Shown: positions 25,136 to 35,520, numbered from the stretch's first letter. The stretch is DNA of 64,000 bases from CAIWHR01 sp963726775 (GCA_963726775.1 CAVSDL010000006.1:62001-126000); one strand, 5' to 3'. Numbers and translations: made by a program. Notes: generated by a model from the letters alone, not told the origin.

Positions 25136-26116
25136 ATGCATTTTGTGACCAGGCTTCTTGCCATCGTCGCGCTCGCGGGCGCGGCGCTGATCGCGGCCGG
25201 CCCCGCCGCGGCGCAGACCAAACTCAAGTGGGCGCACGTCTACGAGACCAGCGAGCCGTACCACAAGTGGTCGGTGTGGGCGGCGGAGGAAATCAAGAAA
25301 CGCACCGGCGGCCGGTACGAGATCGCCGTCTTTCCGGCTTCGCAGCTGGGCAAGGAAACCGACATCAACCAGGGCTTGCAGCTGGGCACCGTGGACATGA
25401 TCATCTCGGGGCTGTCCTTTGCCGCGCGCACGATGCCGCGAATTGGCGTCGGCTACTACCCCTACACGTTCCGCGACGGCGACCACCTGGTCGCCTGGGC
25501 GAAGAGCGGCGCGTTCAAGGAACTCACCGACGAATACCGCCAGAAGACGGGAATCCAGATCACCGCCATGACCTACTACGGCGCGCGCCATACGACATCG
25601 AACCGCGACTTCAACGACTGCGCAGGAATGAAGGGGCTGAAGATTCGCGTGCCCGACGTGCCCGCCTACATGGCGCTGCCGAAGTCCTGCAATGCGAATC
25701 CGACGCCGATCGCCTTCGCCGAGGTGTACCTTGCTCTGCAGAACGGCACCGTCGAAGCGCAGGAGAACCCGCTGACGACGATCGAGGCCAAGAAGTTCTA
25801 CGAGGTGCAGAAGAACGTCATCCTCACCGGTCACATCGTCGACTCGCTCGCCACGCAGGTTGCGCCGCACGTGTGGTCGAAGCTTTCCGACGCGGACAAG
25901 AAGATCTTCACCGACGTGATGCAGGAGGCGGCAGCCGGCGCCACCGGCGACATCAAGAAGCGCGAAGCCGAGCTCGCCGACGAGTTCAAGAAGAAGGGCC
26001 TCAACGTCCACCCCGTCGACCGCAAGGGATTCCAGGAAGCGATCATGAAGAACGTCACGCTGGAATCGATGGGCTACTCGAAGGCCGACTGGGACAAAAT
26101 CCAGGCGATCAAGTGA
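25136..26116 (+). CDS. dctP: TRAP transporter solute-binding protein (DctP family)
   Basis: 326 residues with a signal peptide (about 1-26, cleavage after AAAQ). The mature protein has the DctP fold: LKWAHVYETSEPYHKW, FPASQLGKETDINQGLQLGT, the ligand-binding Arg in GLKIRVPDVP (about 185) and GTVEAQENPLTTI. The conserved Arg pairs with a substrate carboxylate, so the cargo is an organic or sugar acid. AGGAGG sits five bases before the ATG. Followed by the two membrane subunits in the same operon as gntR and the idonate-type dehydrogenase. Confidence 0.94.
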   Translation: MHFVTRLLAIVALAGAALIAAGPAAAQTKLKWAHVYETSEPYHKWSVWAAEEIKKRTGGRYEIAVFPASQLGKETDINQGLQLGTVDMIISGLSFAARTMPRIGVGYYPYTFRDGDHLVAWAKSGAFKELTDEYRQKTGIQITAMTYYGARHTTSNRDFNDCAGMKGLKIRVPDVPAYMALPKSCNANPTPIAFAEVYLALQNGTVEAQENPLTTIEAKKFYEVQKNVILTGHIVDSLATQVAPHVWSKLSDADKKIFTDVMQEAAAGATGDIKKREAELADEFKKKGLNVHPVDRKGFQEAIMKNVTLESMGYSKADWDKIQAIK

Positions 26117-26168
26117 CGCATCCGTCCAATCGCGCAGCGCGTAACCGCCGCGCGATTGGACACGCTTG

Positions 26169-26196
26169 CGTCATCCCCGGGGAACGCGGGAATCCA
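26169..26196 (+). repeat. Interspersed palindromic repeat (REP-like), unit 1
   Basis: The unit starts CGTCATCCCC, passes through a GC-rich self-complementary core and ends CGGGAATCCA. Related units occur at 35488, 42361 (an inverted pair) and, degenerate, at 53061. It lies between dctP and dctQ and may form a hairpin that protects or ends the dctP message. The rest of this 145-bp gap shows nothing else clear. Confidence 0.6.
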
Positions 26197-26261
26197 TTGG
26201 CGTCGGCGGCAAGGCAGGAACGCCGCCGAATTCCAGTTGCTGCGCAAATGACGGTATCCCG

Positions 26262-26828
26262 ATGAGCACGACCGCCACGCCGCCGGAAGACCACGTCCTC
26301 GATTCCGAGGGCCATTTCCACGCGAGCGACGAACCGGTTGATCTGTCCGGCTACGGATGGGAAGACTGGCTCACGCTGGGCTTCTTCTGGCTGATGGCGG
26401 TGGACGTCTTCTACCAGTTCTTCACGCGTTACGTGCTGCAGGACTCGGCGGCGTGGACCGAGGAAATCGCCCGCTACCTGCTGATCGTGGTCTGCTTTGT
26501 GGGTGCGTCGATGGGCGTGCGCAAGAACACGCAGATCCACGTCGAGTTCCTTTACCGCTGGCTGCCCGCTCCCGTTGGCCGCGCGCTGTCGACGTTCGTG
26601 GATGTCGTGCGCTTCGCGTTCTTCGCCTACGCGACCTATCTCACCGCGCTGTTGATCCCGAGAATGCAGAATCTCAAGATGACCGTTGTCGATTTCCCGA
26701 TGAGCTACATCTACGGCCTTGTGGGACTGGGATTCGCGATGATGACCTTCCGCTCGATCCAGGTCGGGATCCGGCATTGGAAGCAGGGCTGGAGCGTGCT
26801 CGAGCGTCCCGGCGAAGCCGAGGCCTGA
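26262..26828 (+). CDS. dctQ: TRAP transporter small permease (DctQ family)
   Basis: 188 residues with four membrane spans (about 35-55, 75-95, 115-135 and 150-170), after a charged N-terminal tail of about 30 residues. WTEEIARYLLIVVCFVGAS with the conserved Glu-Glu and the MGVRKNTQIHVEF loop are typical of DctQ. The start at 26262 is chosen for a cytoplasmic N-terminus; an open extension to 26166 comes from the repeat region. It ends 4 bp before dctM. Confidence 0.9.
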   Translation: MSTTATPPEDHVLDSEGHFHASDEPVDLSGYGWEDWLTLGFFWLMAVDVFYQFFTRYVLQDSAAWTEEIARYLLIVVCFVGASMGVRKNTQIHVEFLYRWLPAPVGRALSTFVDVVRFAFFAYATYLTALLIPRMQNLKMTVVDFPMSYIYGLVGLGFAMMTFRSIQVGIRHWKQGWSVLERPGEAEA

Positions 26829-26832
26829 GGCG

Positions 26833-28242
26833 ATGAACAGCATCCTCCTCGGCGGATTCGTCGCGATCATGGCGACCGGCGTGCCGATCGCCATCGCGAT
26901 GTGCATCGCGTCGCTGCTGTATATCTGGATCTCCGGCACGATCCCTCCGCTCACCGTCGTGCACCGCATGGTCGGCGGCGTGGACAGCTTTCCGCTGCTG
27001 GCGGTGCCGTTCTTCATCTATGCCGGCAACCTGATGAACTCGGCCGGCATCACCAACCGGATCTACAACTTCGCGCTGGCGCTGGTCGGCTGGCTGAAGG
27101 GCGGCCTGGGCCACGTCAACGTCATCGGCAGCGTCATCTTCGCCGGGATGTCGGGCACCGCGGTGGCCGACGCCGGCGGCCTGGGCACCATCGAGATCAA
27201 GGCGATGCAGGACCACGGCTATCCGACCGAGTTCGCCGTGGGCATCACCGCCGCTTCGGCGACGCTCGGACCAATCATACCGCCGTCGCTGCCGCTGGTG
27301 ATCTACGGCGTGCAGGCGAACACCTCGATCGGCAAGCTGTTTGCCGGCGGCTTCATTCCGGGCGCGGTGATGGCGCTGTTCATGATGGTGATGGTCGGTT
27401 ACTACGCGCACGTGCGGAAGTATGGCGCCGACATTGCGTTTTCGTGGCCGCGGATGGGCCGCGCGTTCCTGGAGACCGGCGCGATCGCGGTGACCTCGGT
27501 CGTGCTGTATTTCCTTTGGTCGAACGAAACGCTCGGAGGCTTCGTGCGCTTCGGCCTCCCGCTGATCGCCGTGATGGTTGCCGACAAGGTGTTCAAATTC
27601 GAGGCGTTCATGGCGCTCTTGACGCCGGTGATCCTGATCGGCGGAATGGCGAGCGGCCTGTTCACGCCGACCGAGGCGGCGGTCGCCGCGGTGGCCTGGG
27701 CGCTGTTCCTCGGTTTCGTCTGGTACAAGACGATGAGCTGGCGGATGCTGGTCAAGGTGTCGATGGAAACGATCGAGACCACCGCCACCGTGCTGTTCAT
27801 CGTCGCCAGCGCCTCCATCTTCGCGTGGGTGCTGACGACGACCCAGGTCACCGACCTGATCGGCGCATGGGTGCTGTCGATCAGCGACAACCCGCTGGTC
27901 TTCCTGCTGCTCGCCAACATCTTCCTGCTGTTCGTCGGCTGCTTCATGGAGACCATCGCCGCGATCACGATCCTCGTGCCCGTGTTCATGCCGATCATTG
28001 CCAAGCTGGGGATCGACCCGGTGCATTTCGGGCTGATCATGGTGCTGAACCTGATGATCGGATTGCTGACGCCGCCGGTCGGGATGGTGCTCTTTATCCT
28101 GCAGAAGGTGGCGAAGATTTCGTTCGAGGCAACCGTGCGGGCGGTGATTCCCTGGCTGTGGCCGCTGCTCGCAACGCTGGCGCTGATCACCTACGTGCCG
28201 CAACTGGTATTGTGGCTGCCCGGCGTGATCTACGGGAAGTAG
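26833..28242 (+). CDS. dctM: TRAP transporter large permease (DctM family)
   Basis: 469 residues with about 12-13 membrane spans. Family signatures include the GMSGTAVADAGGLG loop near residue 105, TPTEAAVAAVAWAL in the second half, and MIGLLTPPVGMVLF near the C-terminus. It forms the sodium-driven transport channel with DctQ, fed by DctP. The stop lies 2 bp before the GTG start of the next enolase gene, so the transporter and this enzyme are made together. Confidence 0.95.
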   Translation: MNSILLGGFVAIMATGVPIAIAMCIASLLYIWISGTIPPLTVVHRMVGGVDSFPLLAVPFFIYAGNLMNSAGITNRIYNFALALVGWLKGGLGHVNVIGSVIFAGMSGTAVADAGGLGTIEIKAMQDHGYPTEFAVGITAASATLGPIIPPSLPLVIYGVQANTSIGKLFAGGFIPGAVMALFMMVMVGYYAHVRKYGADIAFSWPRMGRAFLETGAIAVTSVVLYFLWSNETLGGFVRFGLPLIAVMVADKVFKFEAFMALLTPVILIGGMASGLFTPTEAAVAAVAWALFLGFVWYKTMSWRMLVKVSMETIETTATVLFIVASASIFAWVLTTTQVTDLIGAWVLSISDNPLVFLLLANIFLLFVGCFMETIAAITILVPVFMPIIAKLGIDPVHFGLIMVLNLMIGLLTPPVGMVLFILQKVAKISFEATVRAVIPWLWPLLATLALITYVPQLVLWLPGVIYGK

Positions 28243-28244
28243 AC

Positions 28245-29351
28245 GTGCCGATCATCCGGTCCGTCGAAATCCTGCAGGTCGACCTCGCGCCCAAGGTCGT
28301 CCGCACCGACGCCATCCAGGCGTTCGTCACGCAGGAGACGCCGATCGTGCGCATCCAGTGCGACGACGGCGCGGAGGGCGTCGGCTACACGTACACCATC
28401 GGCACCGGCGGCTCCTCGGTCGTCGCCTTGCTGCGCGATCACCTCGCGCCCAAGCTCATCGGGCGCGATTCCGACTGCATCGAAGCGATCTGGAAAGATC
28501 TGTTCTTTCACACGCATGCGACGGCGGTCGGCGCGATCACGAGCCTGGCACTCGCGGCGATCGACACTGCGCTATGGGACCTCCGCTGCCGGCGCGCCGG
28601 ACTGCCGTTGTGGAAGGCAGCCGGCGGCGCGCAGCCGAGGGTGCCCGTGTATACGACCGAGGGCGGCTGGCTGCACCTGCCGGCGAATGTACTGGTCGAG
28701 CAGACGCTGGCGGCGAAGGCGCAGGGCTTTCGAGGCGCGAAGCTCAAGGTCGGCAAGCCGCACCTGTCCGAGGACGTCGCGCGGCTGCGCGCCGTCCGCG
28801 AGGCGGTGGGCGAGGCCTTCGAGATCATGGTCGATGCCAACCAGTGCTTCAATGTGTCGGAAGCGATCCGCCGTGCGCGCGCTTTCGAGCCGCTGGGCCT
28901 GGCCTGGCTCGAGGAGCCGCTGCCCGCGGAAGACCTCGGCGGGCACGTCGAATTGGCCGCGCATACGGCCATTCCGATTGCGATCGGCGAATCCCTGTAT
29001 CACCCGGCACATTTTCGCGAATACCTCGAACGCGGCGCCTGCTCGATCGTGCAGGCCGACGCGGCCCGCATCGGCGGCATCACGCCGTGGCTCAAGGTCG
29101 CGCACCTCGCGGAAACGTTCAACGTGGCGGTCTGCCCGCATTTCCTGATGGAACTGCATGTGTCGCTGACGGCGGCCGTGCCGAATGCGGCTTGGGTCGA
29201 ATACATCCCGCAGCTCGACGACCTGACGACGTCGCAACTCGCCATCGCCGACGGCTGCGCGCTTGCACCATCGACGCCGGGGCTCGGCATCGACTGGAAT
29301 TTCGCGGCCGTCGAACGCCGTGCTGTCGCGCGCTGCAGCGTTCCAACCTGA
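28245..29351 (+). CDS. Enolase-superfamily dehydratase, mandelate racemase/muconate-type
   Basis: 368 residues from GTG 28245, the only well-placed start after dctM. Barrel residues are intact: Lys166-Leu-Lys168 in AKLKVG, Asp197 and Asn199 in VDANQ, Glu223 in WLEEPLP, Glu249 in IGES, Asp272 and His299 in VCPHFLMELH. This is the mandelate-racemase-subgroup layout (KxK plus His), different from the GlucD-type enzyme at 19030-20289. Members dehydrate or epimerise sugar acids such as galactarate, rhamnonate or lyxonate. Substrate not assignable by eye; the TRAP genes upstream suggest it acts on the imported acid. Confidence 0.85.
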   Translation: MPIIRSVEILQVDLAPKVVRTDAIQAFVTQETPIVRIQCDDGAEGVGYTYTIGTGGSSVVALLRDHLAPKLIGRDSDCIEAIWKDLFFHTHATAVGAITSLALAAIDTALWDLRCRRAGLPLWKAAGGAQPRVPVYTTEGGWLHLPANVLVEQTLAAKAQGFRGAKLKVGKPHLSEDVARLRAVREAVGEAFEIMVDANQCFNVSEAIRRARAFEPLGLAWLEEPLPAEDLGGHVELAAHTAIPIAIGESLYHPAHFREYLERGACSIVQADAARIGGITPWLKVAHLAETFNVAVCPHFLMELHVSLTAAVPNAAWVEYIPQLDDLTTSQLAIADGCALAPSTPGLGIDWNFAAVERRAVARCSVPT

Positions 29352-29364
29352 TTCCGGAGGCGAC

Positions 29365-30888
29365 ATGCTTACCCGCGCATCACTGACCATACGTCTGCAC
29401 TCCGACGACGACGTCGTCATCGCCCGCGCCCAGCTCGTCGGCGGAACGCAGCTGATCGACGAGAAGGTGACCGTCACGGGCCTCGTCCCGCCCGGACACA
29501 AGATCGCCACCCGCGCGATCCGCGCGGGCGAGCCCGTCAAGCGCTACAACCAGATCATCGGATTCGCGAGCCGCGACATCGCGGCGGGCGAGCACGTCCA
29601 TCTCAACAATCTGGCGATGGGATCGTTCGATCGCGACTACGCGTTCGGCGCGGACGCAAAGCCGACTCATTTCGTGTCGCCAGCAGCCGAATTCATGGGC
29701 ATCGTCCGGCCCGACGGCAAAGTCGCCACGCGCAACTACATCGGCATCCTGTCGACCGTGAACTGCTCGGCGACCGTCGCGCGCGGCATCGCCGACCATT
29801 TCAAGGGTGGTCACCTCGCCGCGTTCCCGAATGTCGACGGCGTCGTAGCGTTGACGCACGGCTCCGGTTGCGGAATGGACACGCAGGGCGACGGGATGAG
29901 GGTCCTGCGGCGCACGCTGGGCGGCTATGCGCGGCACGCGAATTTCGCCGGCGTGCTCGTGGTGGGCCTCGGCTGTGAAGCCAACCAGATCAGCGCGCTG
30001 TTCGGCGCGGAACACCTGCAGGAAGGACCGCTGTTGCGCACGTTCAGCATCCAGGACACGGGAGGCACCGCGAAGACGATCGCGCGGGGCATCGGCATGG
30101 TCGCGGAGATGCTGCCGCACGCGAACCAGGTGACGCGCCGGCCGGTTCCCGCGTCGCACATTGTCGTCGGCTTGCAATGCGGCGGATCGGACGGCTATTC
30201 GGGAATCACCGCCAATCCCGCGCTGGGCGCGGCGGTCGACCTCCTGGTGCGGCACGGCGGAACGGCAATTCTGTCGGAAACGCCCGAGATCTATGGTGCC
30301 GAGCACCTGCTGACGCGCCGCGCCGCGTCGCGCGCCATCGGCGAAAAGCTGGTGGCGCGGATCAAGTGGTGGGAGGACTACACGGCGCGCGAAAAGGGCG
30401 AGATGAACAACAATCCGTCGCCGGGCAACAAGGCGGGCGGGCTGACGACGATCCTCGAAAAGTCGCTGGGCGCGGTTGCCAAAGGCGGCACGACCAATCT
30501 CGTCGACGTCTACGAATACGCCGAATCGGTGACGGCGAAGGGCTTCGTCTACATGGACACGCCCGGCTACGATCCGGTGTCGGCGACGGGCCAGGTCGCC
30601 GGTGGCGCGAACATGGTCGTGTTCACGACGGGCCGCGGCTCCGCGTACGGCTGTGCTCCGTCGCCGTCGTTGAAGCTGTCGACCAACACGCCGCTCTGGG
30701 TGAAGCAGGAGGAGGACATCGACCTCAACTGCGGCGAGATCGCCGACGGCACGGCGAGCATCGACGAGATCGGGGGTCGCTTGTTCCGGCTGATGCTGGA
30801 GACGGCGTCGGGCGCGAAATCGAAGAGCGAGCGGCACGGCTACGGGCAGAGCGAATTCGTGCCCTGGTACCTCGGCGCGGTGATGTAG
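29365..30888 (+). CDS. UxaA/GarD-family dehydratase (galactarate or altronate dehydratase)
   Basis: 507 residues in one chain: an N-terminal SAF domain (about 1-90) and the C-terminal dehydratase domain. Conserved stretches are VDGVVALTHGSGCGMD, GLQCGGSDGYSGITANPALG, WWEDYTAREKGEMNNNPSPG, GGLTTILEKSLGAVAKGGT, and DTPGYDPVSATGQVAGGAN. These iron-dependent enzymes make 2-keto-3-deoxy acids from D-altronate (UxaA) or D-galactarate (GarD); the wording fits both. GGAGG precedes the ATG. Last gene of the gntR-led plus operon; a second, split member of the family lies at 39979-41476. Confidence 0.87.
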   Translation: MLTRASLTIRLHSDDDVVIARAQLVGGTQLIDEKVTVTGLVPPGHKIATRAIRAGEPVKRYNQIIGFASRDIAAGEHVHLNNLAMGSFDRDYAFGADAKPTHFVSPAAEFMGIVRPDGKVATRNYIGILSTVNCSATVARGIADHFKGGHLAAFPNVDGVVALTHGSGCGMDTQGDGMRVLRRTLGGYARHANFAGVLVVGLGCEANQISALFGAEHLQEGPLLRTFSIQDTGGTAKTIARGIGMVAEMLPHANQVTRRPVPASHIVVGLQCGGSDGYSGITANPALGAAVDLLVRHGGTAILSETPEIYGAEHLLTRRAASRAIGEKLVARIKWWEDYTAREKGEMNNNPSPGNKAGGLTTILEKSLGAVAKGGTTNLVDVYEYAESVTAKGFVYMDTPGYDPVSATGQVAGGANMVVFTTGRGSAYGCAPSPSLKLSTNTPLWVKQEEDIDLNCGEIADGTASIDEIGGRLFRLMLETASGAKSKSERHGYGQSEFVPWYLGAVM

Positions 30889-30911
30889 CGCGGCACGACG
30901 TTCGCTGCAGG

Positions 30912-30940
30912 TTGACACCCCCGAACGCAGACCGTACGCT
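30912..30940 (+). promoter_or_regulatory. Promoter before the sugar ABC transporter genes
   Basis: A perfect TTGACA (30912-30917) is followed after 17 bp by TACGCT (30935-30940, three of six consensus bases). It lies 57 bp before the binding-protein start and would give the ABC-IlvD-DapA genes a promoter independent of the gntR operon. I see no copy of the 25-bp operator here. Confidence 0.5.
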
Positions 30941-30996
30941 CCGCGATGGTTGAAATCGGGCAGGCATCCATAGCAGGTTTACCCAGGAGGAGTTCC

Positions 30997-32373
30997 ATGA
31001 AGATGATGTCAAGACTCTGCGCCGCGCTGGTTGCGGTGGGAGTGTTCTGTGCCGCTGCCCCGGTTGCCGCGCAGGAGAAGCTTACCGTATGGTGGGTGAA
31101 GGGTTTCTACAAGTCCGAGGATGACGCGCTGTTCGCGGCGATCAAGAAGTTCGAGGACAAGACCGGCGTCAAGGTCGACCTGTCTCAGTATCCGGTCCAG
31201 GACATGATCCCGAAGACCGTCGCCGCGCTCGACGCCGGTACGCCGCCCGACGTCGCGTATGCCGACGTCTACGACTTCCAGGTCGCGGGCAAGTGGGCGT
31301 ACGAGGGCAAGCTCGAGGACATGAGCGACATCTTCGTGCCGATCAAGGACAAATTCCTGAAGAACACGCTCGAGACGACCTATCTCTACAACGACAAGAC
31401 CAAGAAGAAGGCGTACTACGCGTTTCCGCTGAAGCAGCAGACGATGCACATCCAGTACTGGAAGGACATGCTGGCCGAGGCCGGCTACAAGGAATCCGAC
31501 ATCCCGACCACGTGGAAGGCCTACTGGGACTTCTGGTGCGACAAGGTGCAGCCGGCGCACCGCACGAAGACAGGGAAGCGCACCTACGCCATCGGCCAGC
31601 CGATGGGTGTGGACTCGAGCGACTCGTTCTACTCGTTCCTGACGGTGATGGACGCGTACAACGTGAAGCTGGTCGACGACAACGGCAAGCTGCTGGTCGA
31701 CGACCCGAAGGTCAAGCAGGGCCTCATCAACGCGCTCAGGGATTACACCAGCATCCGCACACGCGGCTGCACGCCGCCGTCGTCGACGTCCTGGAAAGAC
31801 CCGGACAACAACGTCTCGTTCCACAACAAGACGATCCTGATGACGCACAACGCGACGATCTCGATCGCCGCCAAATGGCTCGACGACGCAAATAATGCGA
31901 CGCTCACCGCCGAGCAGCGCGCGCAGGCGAAGAAGAACTACGACGAGCTGATCGCGACCGCCGGCTTCCCGAACAAGCCCGACGGCTCGAAGTTCGTCTA
32001 CCGCGCGGCGGTCAAGGTCGGGGTGATCTTCGAGGCCGCGAAGAACAAGAAGCGGGCGAAGGAGTTCGTCGCGTTCCTGATGCAGGACGAAAATCTCCAA
32101 CCTTACGTCGAAGGCTCGCTCGGCCGCTGGTTCCCGGTGACCGTCTCGGGCACGAAGAGCGCGTTCTGGCAGGCCGACCCGCATCGCAAGGCCGTGTTCA
32201 ACCAGTTCGGCGCCGGCACGGTGACGTTCGAATTCACCAAGAACTACAAGTTCACGATCCTCAACAACGAGAACGTCTGGGCCAAGGCGATGAGCCGCGT
32301 GGTCAACGACAACGTGCCTCCCGAGAAGGCGGTCGACGAAATGATCGCCCGCATCAAGCAGGTCGCCGGCTGA
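30997..32373 (+). CDS. Carbohydrate ABC transporter substrate-binding protein (CUT1)
   Basis: 458 residues with a signal peptide (about 1-25, cleavage after PVAAQ) and a family 1 extracellular binding fold: KLTVWWVKGFYKSEDDAL, FEDKTGVKVDLSQYP, TPPDVAYADVYDF, and YYAFPLKQQTMHIQYWKDML split across the hinge. It is larger than most maltose-type receptors. GGAGGAG precedes the ATG. Followed by two permeases and an ATPase of the same class. The ligand is presumably a sugar, sugar acid or small oligosaccharide feeding the IlvD/EDD route. Confidence 0.93.
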   Translation: MKMMSRLCAALVAVGVFCAAAPVAAQEKLTVWWVKGFYKSEDDALFAAIKKFEDKTGVKVDLSQYPVQDMIPKTVAALDAGTPPDVAYADVYDFQVAGKWAYEGKLEDMSDIFVPIKDKFLKNTLETTYLYNDKTKKKAYYAFPLKQQTMHIQYWKDMLAEAGYKESDIPTTWKAYWDFWCDKVQPAHRTKTGKRTYAIGQPMGVDSSDSFYSFLTVMDAYNVKLVDDNGKLLVDDPKVKQGLINALRDYTSIRTRGCTPPSSTSWKDPDNNVSFHNKTILMTHNATISIAAKWLDDANNATLTAEQRAQAKKNYDELIATAGFPNKPDGSKFVYRAAVKVGVIFEAAKNKKRAKEFVAFLMQDENLQPYVEGSLGRWFPVTVSGTKSAFWQADPHRKAVFNQFGAGTVTFEFTKNYKFTILNNENVWAKAMSRVVNDNVPPEKAVDEMIARIKQVAG

Positions 32374-32398
32374 CAGTGATCGCGCGCATCCGGGGGGG

Positions 32399-33340
32399 AT
32401 GATCCGGCGCGTTGGCGTCACGCGCCAGCGCCCCTCCGGCACCGGAACGCGAAAGAAACCGCCCGTGGCGTCCGTCGCTCTTCCCGACGCGCAGCCGGTA
32501 CCGACCGGTCCCGCGAAGAAAGGAATGTCCCCCTGGCAGAAGTGGGGGCTGATCCTTCTTGCGCCTTATGTCGTGGTGTTCCTCGTCTTCGTGTTGTATC
32601 CGGTCGGTTACGGGCTCTGGCTCGCGCGGCATCCGGCGAGCTACGTTCAACTGGTCGACGATCCTATCTTCGCGCGCTCGATCGTCAACACGCTCGTGTT
32701 CGTGATCGTCGGGATCAACGTGAAGATGATCATCGCGCTGGTGCTGTCGGGCTTCTTCATCGAGGCGCGAACCTGGATCAAGTGGCTGTCGCTGCTCTTC
32801 ATCCTGCCGTGGGCGGTGCCGTCGATTCCAACGATCCTGTCGATACGGTTCATGCTGAATCCGGAGTGGGGGCTCATCAATTCGCTGATCTTCCGCTTCA
32901 CCGGCGCGGACGGCCCCAATTGGCTGAATGACCCGACGCTGGCACTCGGCATTGCGATGCTTGTGCACATCTGGAAATCGCTGCCGTTCTGGACGCTGAT
33001 CCTCGTTGCCGGACGCCTGGCCATTCCGGCGGAACATTACGAGGCCGCTTCGGTCGACGGCGCGACGAACTGGCAGAAGTTCCGCTTCATCACCTGGCCG
33101 ACGATGCGGACGCTCTATCTCACCTGCACGATCCTGTCGATGATCTGGACGATGGGAGACTTCAACAGCGTCTACCTGCTGACGGGCGGCGGCCCTGCCG
33201 ACCTCACCCACGTGCTGGCCACGCTCGGCATTCGCTATCTGCGCCTCGACCAGGTCGACCTGTCGATGGCGGCGATCGTCGTCGCGCTGCCGGCGGTATT
33301 GCCGCTCGTCTACTTCATGATGAAGCGCCTCTCGAAATGA
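32399..33340 (+). CDS. Sugar ABC transporter permease (MalF/UgpA type)
   Basis: 313 residues with six membrane spans beginning near residue 50. The EAA loop is EHYEAASVDGATNWQKF, and YLLTGGGPADLTHVLAT near the C-terminus is typical of CUT1 permeases. The start at 32399 follows a run of G that can serve as ribosome site; Met 32525 (MSPWQKWG) is a possible alternative, giving a shorter N-terminal tail. The stop overlaps the next permease start (ATGA). Confidence 0.92.
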   Translation: MIRRVGVTRQRPSGTGTRKKPPVASVALPDAQPVPTGPAKKGMSPWQKWGLILLAPYVVVFLVFVLYPVGYGLWLARHPASYVQLVDDPIFARSIVNTLVFVIVGINVKMIIALVLSGFFIEARTWIKWLSLLFILPWAVPSIPTILSIRFMLNPEWGLINSLIFRFTGADGPNWLNDPTLALGIAMLVHIWKSLPFWTLILVAGRLAIPAEHYEAASVDGATNWQKFRFITWPTMRTLYLTCTILSMIWTMGDFNSVYLLTGGGPADLTHVLATLGIRYLRLDQVDLSMAAIVVALPAVLPLVYFMMKRLSK

Positions 33341-34179
33341 ACCTGCGAACGGCTGCCACCGAGGCGAAGCTGCTGCTGATCGGCATCCCCGTGCTGATCT
33401 GGACGATGCTGCCGATCTATCATCTGGTCCTGTTCGCGATTTCGCCGAAGGATCAGGCGATGGGCGGCCAGCTCTGGCCCGACCATCCGACGCTGCACAA
33501 TTTCGGGGTTGTGTTCCGCGAGCAGCACCACTATCTCAACTACTTCTGGCTGCAGATGTGGAATTCGCTGTTCATCGCGGTCACGACCGGACTCCTTACG
33601 CTGCTGGTGGCGACTTTCGCCGCATTCGCGATCAGCCGCCTAAAGGTGCGGGGCGGCCGCACCGTGATGAACCTTGCGCTCTTCACCTATTTCATTCCGG
33701 CGGCGTTCCTGGCGGTGCCGATGTACAAGACGATGGGCGTGTACGGCCTGCTCAACAACCAGTGGGCGCTGATCCTGGCCATGACGACCATTGCCGCGCC
33801 CTATTCGATCTGGGTGCTGAAGCAGGCGTCCGACAAGCTTCCGCTGGAACTTGACGAAGCCGCGAAGATCGATGGCGCGTCGCCGCTGCAGCTCTTCCGA
33901 CTGGTCTACCTGCCGCTGATGACGCCGTCGCTGGTCGCCGTCGGGACCTACGCGCTGCTGCTCGCGTGGAACGAGTATCTCTATGCGTTCCTGCTGCTGT
34001 CGAGCGACAAGGACGTCACGTTAGGCGTGGCGCTCGGCAACTTCCTCGCCGCAGACGATTCGCCGTGGGAATTGCTGATGACCACCGGACTGATCTACGC
34101 AATGCCGCCGGCGGCGATCTATTACACGTTCAAGCGCTACATGGTCGGCGGTCTCACCGCCGGCGCTGTAAAGAGCTGA
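33337..34179 (+). CDS. Sugar ABC transporter permease (MalG/UgpE type)
   Basis: 280 residues with six membrane spans. The EAA motif LELDEAAKIDGASPLQLFR is intact, and the C-terminal MPPAAIYYTFKRYMVGGLTAGAVK is the usual MalG-type ending (split here by conserved residues). It starts in a 4-bp overlap with the first permease gene. A 172-bp gap with an inverted repeat separates it from the ATPase gene. Confidence 0.94.
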   Translation: MNLRTAATEAKLLLIGIPVLIWTMLPIYHLVLFAISPKDQAMGGQLWPDHPTLHNFGVVFREQHHYLNYFWLQMWNSLFIAVTTGLLTLLVATFAAFAISRLKVRGGRTVMNLALFTYFIPAAFLAVPMYKTMGVYGLLNNQWALILAMTTIAAPYSIWVLKQASDKLPLELDEAAKIDGASPLQLFRLVYLPLMTPSLVAVGTYALLLAWNEYLYAFLLLSSDKDVTLGVALGNFLAADDSPWELLMTTGLIYAMPPAAIYYTFKRYMVGGLTAGAVKS

Positions 34180-34192
34180 ATGGCTGAAATCC

Positions 34193-34332
34193 TTGAACAC
34201 AGAGAACACAGAGAACGCACCGAGAAATCACGGCGAGCACCAACAGGATGCAGGAAGCCAACAGCGGTTCGATCGCGTGAGCAAGTCGTGAAACTGCATT
34301 CTCTGTGTTCTCGGTGTCCTCTGTGGTTCAAG
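34193..34332. repeat. Large inverted repeat with ACAGAG-rich arms
   Basis: The left arm (about 34193-34226) begins TTGAACACAGAGAACACAG and the right arm (about 34297-34332) is its approximate reverse complement, ending CTCTGTGGTTCAAG, with about 70 bp between. Arms of about 32 bp could form a long hairpin; the right arm is followed by CTTTTTGG, so read-through into the ATPase gene may be reduced. Similar ACAGAG-rich repeats are widespread intergenic elements in several proteobacterial genomes. Confidence 0.65.
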
Positions 34333-34351
34333 CTTTTTGGGGGCTAGCGTA

Positions 34352-35452
<1,101 letters not shown>

Positions 35453-35487
35453 GTCTTACCCAATCGGGTGACAGCGGCCACAGGATT

Positions 35488-35520
35488 CGTCGTTCCCGCG
35501 TACGCGGGAACCCAGCGACT
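35488..35520 (+). repeat. Interspersed palindromic repeat (REP-like), unit 2
   Basis: Core TTCCCGCGTACGCGGGAA is a perfect palindrome, flanked by CGTCG on the left and CCCAGCGAC on the right. It belongs to the same family as the units at 26169 and 42361. It lies in the 130-bp gap between the ABC ATPase gene and the IlvD/EDD gene. Confidence 0.7.
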
